From assembly GCA_027604505.1 (NCBI GenBank), contig JADIIX010000029.1:120478-184477 (forward strand): DNA of 64,000 nucleotides, given 5' to 3'. The translations under genes were made by a program, and so were the position numbers. The notes under the pieces were generated by a model that worked only from the letters and a program-made list of their open reading frames with translations, did no database searches and had not been told where the DNA came from. The stretch's first letter is position 1, and each line of letters begins with the position of its first letter. The DNA is from Gonapodya sp. JEL0774 (taxonomy: Eukaryota; Monoblepharomycota; Monoblepharidomycetes; Monoblepharidales; Gonapodyaceae). Shown here in pieces: positions 58,200-64,000 of the stretch.

Positions 58200-60157
58200 A
58201 TGGAGTCCTGCACCAAAACAGACATGGGTAAACCGCTACAAGCGACTCATAGTTCTGCTCAACCCGCCCTGGCGTCCCCGTCTGTCCTTGCTTTTCGCTC
58301 CGCGCACCGCTTCTGCGCCGTCGGGTCCAAGTACACCAGACGTCCCTTTCACCCATCGCCGCTCTCTCTGCAGGCAGTCACGGCCACGGCAAGCGAGGTA
58401 ACTGTGGAGTCTTCTGAGGCAGTCTCTTTGCTTTCCGGGGCATTGCGGGCACAGGACGGTTCTGCCGGTGCCTTGGTTTGTGCGCACCGTTTGGGCCTGT
58501 TCGACCCCGACGGCTGGACCAGCGCTCAGACTGCGTCGTCTCCAGGCGAGCAAGGTCGGTGTCGTGTCGGTGTCGTTCGCTGTTGTGTCATTTGTGACAA
58601 TTTAGCTCTTTTTGCATCGGGTCTTCCACTGTACTATACCATCGTGTTGAATCATGCATTATTCGTTCCCATCTTGCATCCGTCCACTTGTACTTACTGT
58701 CCGTGATCTGCAGCGTTCGCTCTGAGCTGCAAGTGCACCGGAGCTCGCCGTGCACGCTTCCCCCCCCGACGCCACTCATCTCGTTCCACCCCTCCGCCTC
58801 GGCGCTTCCCTGCCAAGGTTTCTGATGTCCGCTGGGCTCGTCGCCTTCCTCTGCCTGTCCCGATGGACGTCGCGTCGTCTGTTTACCGCGAGGCCGAGAA
58901 GAAGCGGGACCTTCGTCGTCTGGATCGCCTTCGCCGTACCCGCAAGCGAGGCCTGTACGAGCGCGGCTTCATGCATCATCGAGCCCGCGATTTGTATGCA
59001 GACTCTCTTCTCGCCCTCCAAGACTTTCGCCTCGCCCTCGGCACCCCTGGCTCTCGCCCCAAGGGTCTCATTCCGCGTGTCTACCGAGTCCCCAAAGGTC
59101 TGGACCTCACGGCCGACGAGGCCCTCGCACTCGAGGATCTCGAGGATGGAACCGAACTTGAGGCCGTTGCGGACAATATGTCAGAGTCGGAGTCGGACGG
59201 AGACCCACTTGAGGGAGTGGAGGCGGATATCGATGACTTGGTGCCAGCGGATGATGCGGATCCGGCGCCTTTAGATGCAGTCCCCGTCCCAACTCACCAT
59301 GTAGAACTCATCGACATGAACAGTGATGAGTTCGATGACGAAGAGGACGAGGACGAGGAGGTAGAGAATGAGAAGGAGGTTTGTTGCCGACCATCGGCCG
59401 AGACGGTTCAGTTCATCTGATCCATTCTTGCGTCTTAAGAACTTGGAGATGTCGGACTGCGCCTTGCCTATCAATATTGTCGACCAGGCGTTCGTCCCGT
59501 CACTTGATTTCACTGGCAACGAGTGCCCTCAATCCTCAGAGTTTGAGTGGCCCGGCTACTCTCCTATCGGTGATACATTGTACTCGTTCGTTCCCGAGAC
59601 CACGCCCCAGGACTGGTGCCGCGGTCACTCGGGTGACCTCGTTCCGTCACAGGTGAGTGGATCGATGATGGAGTGTAGATGCGTGTTACTTGCTGCATGG
59701 GAAGGGCCCGTTCGGAACGCTTTGCCTGTTTGTTCCTGCACCTTCTGGCCTTATACGCTCGAGGTGCTAAACAAAAGTGTCTCCCCCTTCTGGCTGCTTC
59801 CCTGCATCCTTCGTTTCTCGCATCGCACAACCCACAATCTATCCTCAGGGTTTCTCTGCTGTGAACGAGATGGAGGTCCAAACTTCGGCCCTCTGGCACG
59901 ACCAAACAGTCCACGTCGGGGGGTCTCACTGCACTTCAACTTCGGACAATGAGGGTGTTGACGCATCCGCCCACACTTCTCCGAATACTTTTGGCTACGA
60001 CTCCGATTTCGCGTCAACTTTTCTCCGTCTTATTGGTGTCGATCAGCCTGTCCTACCCAATGGTCAACTGCACCCCAATGTCGCGGCAGCTCTGTATGCA
60101 ATTGTCCAGTCGGCACCCGTCATGGGACAGCTGGGCCAACCACTCGGCGTCTGCTGA
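58200..60157 (+). CDS. Unrecognised four-exon protein, basic middle and acidic segment
   Basis: I do not recognise this family. Exons 58200..58554, 58714..59378, 59440..59652 and 59849..60157 join in phase to 513 residues, and a TATA-like element precedes the start. Residues 1-118 are Ser/Ala/Thr-rich. Exon 2 holds a Cys/Arg/Pro stretch (FALSCKCTGARRARFPPRR), then a strongly charged helix with EAEKKRDLRRLDRLRRTRKR, then an acidic segment (DEFDDEEDEDEEVENEKE). Exons 3-4 are ordinary in composition (FEWPGYSPIGDTLYSF, FASTFLRLIGVDQPVLP). No signal peptide or membrane helix. Basic helix plus acidic run suggests a nuclear or nucleic-acid-associated protein, but that is a guess. Exon 1's donor is GTCGGT, a weak consensus. 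Confidence 0.6.
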
Positions 60158-61230
60158 GTTCTCCTCTTCAATTTTGAAACGTCTCTGCGACTCGTTTATG
60201 ATAACCCCCATTATTCATTCGACGCTGGCATGCACGTTGATGTCATCTGACCGGGTGGCTACTCATCGACTCCATCATCGTCGTGGTTCAACATCATGTA
60301 GATTAGATCACTTTTTGCCTGCGCTACCTTCTATCCTTCCTCGTTCGGTTCGCCGGCGATGTTTCAGGGGTGAAGGCCATTGCGTTGCTTGGCTTGTCAC
60401 ACAGTAGTAGTTCATTAACAGAACTTGCCGTCGTACAGTAGCTTTTCTTCTCTGCTGTGTACTAGAGGAGTAACGTGAATCGATGGCCCTGCACATACTC
60501 ATATTTATTATGGTGTTTGTAGCTACTAGTGAAAATTATGGAGCACCATCGGCACCATCGGCACCAATACTTGTGTGTTCAAACATGAAACTGCTCCACT
60601 GCGAAGTAACTGAAGCAACCTCAATTGAAAGCAGTAAAGTGGTCCCATCATTATGTGAATCAACTGCCACAAGTGCGCCGGACTCGGGAACACTAATTGT
60701 GATAGTTGCTCCCATGATCACACGCAGAATAGATTTTCCTGAGGTAGATGAACTGTGACTGTCACTGCCTCACCGAGCTGACTCGCAAGATGTTGTACAT
60801 GATGATGTCAGTATATATACTCATGTGCGCTGAAAACTACACAGAAACAACTTCCCGTCCTTCCGATCGCGCTCCCATTCGAGCAAGCAAAATTATATAC
60901 GTAATACTAGCGGTTACTAAGGCTAGTGTCCGGCCCATAAGTAGGGAGCCGTGGCACTACCAAAGTCGATAGATCCTACTTTCAGGGACAAATCCTCGAC
61001 AGTCACGCTATGGAGACAGTATTTAGCAATCATTTTCAAGTCAAAATATTTAGGCAATTCATTGATAGGAGTCCTGGGGTTAGTGGAGTCATGTGGATTT
61101 TGAATGAGGGGAGGATGCGCTTTTGCGATAGATCCGACTTTGAAGCACCCTGGAGCCACGGAACAACACTCCCTCCGTTTCGATCTACCCCGCAAATGAG
61201 CTGGGATCATCACGAAAGTTGCAAAAAGTA
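60158..61230. other. Intergenic, nothing recognised
   Basis: About 1.1 kb after the orphan gene. Contains a short GCACCATCG-type tandem (about 60542..60567) and AT-rich tracts. No gene is supported. Confidence 0.5.
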
Positions 61231-61300
61231 CTGCACAGAGACTCGAACTTCCTCCTCCGAAGAGAGCGCAACTGGAGTGCGCTGCCTTAGACCTGATCCA
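61231..61300 (-). pseudogene. Degenerate tRNA-Leu-like sequence
   Basis: On the minus strand this stretch matches the genuine tRNA-Leu nearby through the D-arm end, anticodon arm (GCGCA / TGCGC stem, loop CTCCAGT), the variable arm TCTCTTCGGAGG and a TTCGAGT T-loop. The T-stem does not pair, and no acceptor stem can be formed with the upstream flank. The anticodon reads CCA, which is wrong for a leucine tRNA body. I read it as a decayed duplicate. Confidence 0.6.
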
Positions 61301-61426
61301 AATCATCACCCCATTAGAACCACACGTTGCATTGTTGAAAATGAGAATCACAGGGACCTTTGGCCCAATCTCGGCTCGAGATAGGATTGCCATAGCGTGA
61401 GTTGAGGTAAAGAATAAAAAACGTTT

Positions 61427-61506
61427 GCACAGTGTGAGATTTGAACTCACGCCTCCGAAGAGAGCGCAACTTGAGTGCGCCGCCTTAACCGCTCGGCCAA
61501 CTGTGC
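61427..61506 (-). tRNA. tRNA-Leu, anticodon CAA
   Basis: 80 nt on the minus strand fold as a complete class II tRNA: acceptor GCACAGT paired with ACTGTGC, D-arm GGCCGAGCGGTTAAGGC, anticodon stem GCGCA/TGCGC with loop CTCAAGT (anticodon CAA, reads UUG), a long variable arm closed by TCTTCGGAGG, and T-arm GTGAG/CTCAC with loop TTCAAAT. The long variable arm and G-rich D-loop are leucine features. No intron. The A and B boxes are intact. Confidence 0.93.
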
Positions 61507-61917
61507 AGTTCAGTTAAATTGGGGTGAAGATTAATATTATATTCATTACAACAGAGAAAAGTTTGGAGTACCTGGTTGCGGGTGCTGTAAATTTGGCGAT
61601 AAACCTCATATCCACATCCTGCACAGTTGGCTTTTAGCAAGAAATGAACTCATTGTCCGAGAAAGACCTGTCCAACACTCCCTTTCAGGAGTAGAGTTGG
61701 ATGGAAATCACAGCAGTAAAATTGTGCACAGGGTCCTATTCATTTCTATTTCTACAGATCTATTGTTTATGGTTGGAAAATAACTTTGCAGTTTTCAGTT
61801 GGGTCAGAGTTCTGTTATTGCAGGGCTTGTGAAAGGTGAATGTGTGAGTGTGTGAATTGAATAAAGGTGAATCACCACTTACAAAACAACCTCAACCCAT
61901 TGATCCGCTCTGCAAAA

Positions 61918-64000
61918 ATGAAGCTACTCCCTACTCTTAGTCTTGTGCTCATTCTTGTTGCCTTCCTTGTTGTCCTTGGGAGTCCAGTAGTGGCTTTTTG
62001 GTGCCCCCAGTGTCGTCATTTTTGGCCATACCTTCTGGACCCTGCCATATATCCTAACCCGCCCATCCTCGGCCATCGTGAGTAGCAAATTCAACACTTG
62101 CAACACAGTTGTATGATGATGGTGACTTTTTGTTGTTCTGGTGAAACCCCAGAGTGTCCGCATTGTCAAATTGGGATCATCACCCATTGTGTCCATGATG
62201 GAGCAGCTTCAGCCCCTGCACTCACCCCACACGAGATTTATGAGTTAGGAGAGCTGTATAGCAGGGGTGAGCCACCACTCCACAGTTTGTTTTGGCGGTT
62301 TGTCTGGACTCAAGTCTTGGATTTATCAAAGGAGTCCCTGGGACTCCACGTCCCACCAATCCTCAGCCCTCTGTGTGAGTTGATTTTTGCATTGGCTGTC
62401 ACAACTTGAAAAGGTCGTTGACTCCCTGTTCTACGGCAATCCCACTCAAATTCCTGACAGGTCAACACACTCTCTCCACATCTTTAGCGCATTTGAGAGG
62501 GCACAGACAGCCTTGGAGGATGAAAAGTCCTTGGAGGAGCTGAGGAATTTTGTTTCTATTCATGAAGTGGGTTTTTGGCAGATTACAAGTGGTTTCAAAC
62601 TGAGGCAAAGATGATGACCACAACTCTCTGCTTTTGGCAACAGGCTGACACCCACGATCGTGCAAAGAGGTATCACATTCGTGACCACCAATCTCCACGT
62701 ACTGAGAAAGTAGGTGGTAACATTGCTGCAGGATTTGTAGAGGTGGGGAACTACCCCCGAAACAAGGATGTCGACTCAGGGCAGGCAAGTTCTCAAAATC
62801 CTCAAAGCCCCAGCCTCTCTGTCAGACGAACATTGCTCCTTTGCAATTATTTTGCCACTACATAATCTCTGAAGGGGTGCTACCAGCGTCGTGGTTCGGC
62901 CACTGGCATCATGGTCAATGTTGTCAGCAACATCTATGTTCAGAAGTCAGCAGCTGATGTGTTTTGTCTGGACCTAGTTCCATCTGTGCCAAATGTGGAA
63001 GATGATTCGCATGAGTCAGTGGCATTCAAGGGTGACGCTAGGGTCTATTTCAACGAGCAACGTGATGCCACGCTGCATTGGCTCAGGGACGGGTTCCAAA
63101 CCAAGATGTTTGCCCATCTTGGGTGGGTTGACTTCACTTCGGGGGAGTTGCTCAACCTGTTTTGCAACACAAGTGAGTCTCTGGGGTCTCTTTTCTTCAA
63201 GTTGTTCTTTATCGCAACCAATCCTAACACTCAATTTCCAACTGCAGTTCCTTGCAATGAGGTGGTCACACTGGACATGGCGCTTGGAAACTACAAACTG
63301 GCCCAACTATGGATACGTGATATTGCTGACCCCACAAAATCTGTCATATTGACTGGTCACCGATACCATCTGTCCTATGGTTGCAACCCACATATTGGTG
63401 CGCTGCAGCTCCTTTCCTCTTGGAAACTGGATGACCATTTGGCTGGGTAAGCTTGCACTGAGACATCAGAATTGATTGGCAGTATTTGAAACAGATTTCT
63501 CCTAGCGTTGTTTGTCATGTTGTTCACAGGGGCGAGATTCCCCAGTCTTCTGGCGCAAGTAGAGATACCAACTGTTTTCCGCCAGGCTGGCCTTGGATTT
63601 GAGTGCAGTCCAAAAAAAGACAATTCCAAGAAGCAGCGAGTCAAAGAAGTGCTTGATTCTATTGTGCACCTCTTTGGGAAGGAGGCGGCAGGGTATCTGT
63701 TGAACTTAGAGTACCCTGGAAGCTCTGCTGAGATGGTTTTGGTGGCAGATAAGCTTCAGGAGTACAAGCTCGATTCGTATGCTACCCTTTTAGAGAGGAC
63801 ATGGGTGGCTGGAAGAAAGGATGGAACATTTTTGTCAAAGCTCGGTGGTCTTTTTGCTGTGTTTTGGGAGAGGGGAATACACTCACCGGTGAGTTTTTGG
63901 ATCTTTAGATCTCAGTTTAGACATTCCTTTGATTAGGACGAAGAGAAGGGGGTCATGCGAGCTGCTCGGCAAAGGTTGCCGGGCCCCACTCGGGTCGGGG
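61918..64000 (+). CDS. Unrecognised multi-exon protein with hydrophobic N-terminus, 3' end beyond window
   Basis: I do not recognise this family. Exons 61918..62077, 62153..62372, 62461..62566, 62644..62784, 62875..63172, 63248..63446, 63495..63888 and 63937..64000 (open) join in phase; over 520 residues are in view. The first ~26 residues look like a signal peptide or anchor (LPTLSLVLILVAFLVVLG). Two CxxC pairs follow, WCPQC and QCPHC, the second created at the first exon join, possibly one zinc knuckle pair. Later parts are plain globular sequence (LRDGFQTKMFAHLGWVDF, TGHRYHLSYGCNPHIGALQ) with one more hydrophobic stretch (FLLALFVMLFTG). The intron after 62784 starts with GC (CAG|GCAAGT), a GC-AG intron. 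The 62372/62461 join is the least certain. Confidence 0.6.

Noticed and set aside
58200-60157. Gag-like gene of an LTR retrotransposon
   Set aside because: No long terminal repeats, no zinc knuckle of CCHC type and no reverse transcriptase or integrase frame nearby; introns argue for a host gene.
61231-61300. Second functional tRNA gene
   Set aside because: T-stem and acceptor stem do not pair and the anticodon does not match the leucine body.

Overview
The window is eukaryotic nuclear DNA, almost certainly fungal. Nearly every gene is broken by short GT-AG spliceosomal introns, mostly about 45-120 nt, with donors such as GTGAGT, GTAAGT and GTGCGT. The gene content is fungal: a two-pore TOK-type potassium channel, a Yap1/Pap1-type bZIP factor, an I9 inhibitor of the PBI2 type, a fungal-style hexose permease, PEX7 and PEX16. 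CASTOR-like, STYX-like, ABCB8-like, annexin and SLC41/MgtE genes alongside these point to an early-diverging, chytrid-like fungus rather than a yeast. That placement is inference. Exon joins were worked out by hand from reading phase, splice consensus and protein-family motifs; no expression evidence or search was available.

Layout. 0-7.4 kb: PB1-domain protein, a mitochondrial ABCB8-type ABC transporter with 12 exons, and a 72-residue I9 inhibitor, all on the minus strand. 7.6-12 kb: splicing factor CWC25 with an unusual repeat-bearing intron, a 10-N assembly gap, then an annexin, on the plus strand. 12.3-28.3 kb: a minus-strand block with PEX16, a three-RRM Nam8/SECp43-type protein, the TOK channel, the bZIP factor, a STYX-like phosphatase and an APC-family permease. 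28.8-30.2 kb: a plus-strand sterol desaturase/fatty-acid hydroxylase. 30.5-35.1 kb, minus: VPS29 and CPSF73/Ysh1. 35.2-38.1 kb, plus: PEX7, which shares a short divergent promoter with CPSF73, and a LITAF-domain protein. 38.4-39.8 kb, minus: a hypothetical coiled-coil gene. 41.4-43.9 kb, plus: a serine/threonine kinase with an altered HRD motif. 44.6-52.8 kb, minus: an SLC41/MgtE magnesium transporter, a small unknown gene, a CASTOR-like ACT-domain protein and a hexose transporter. 53.9-56.1 kb, plus: a BTB-domain protein. 56.9-57.7 kb, minus: TRAPPC2. 58.2-60.2 kb, plus: an unrecognised four-exon gene. 61.2-61.5 kb, minus: a tRNA-Leu(CAA) and a degenerate tRNA-like copy. 61.9 kb to the right edge, plus: an unrecognised multi-exon gene with a hydrophobic N-terminus, cut by the window end.

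How the genes relate. There is no operon or obvious gene cluster; this is ordinary housekeeping chromosome. Themes recur: two peroxisome biogenesis genes (PEX16 for membrane protein insertion, PEX7 for PTS2 import), two trafficking complexes (retromer VPS29, TRAPP TRAPPC2), RNA processing (CWC25, CPSF73, an RRM protein), nutrient handling (hexose permease, amino-acid/amine permease, magnesium transporter, a possible arginine sensor) and membrane transport (TOK channel, ABCB8). No CRISPR array, intact transposon, plasmid or viral element was seen. The parts least explained by known families are the two orphan genes at the right end, the tandem repeats in the CWC25 intron, and several odd variants of known families listed under findings.
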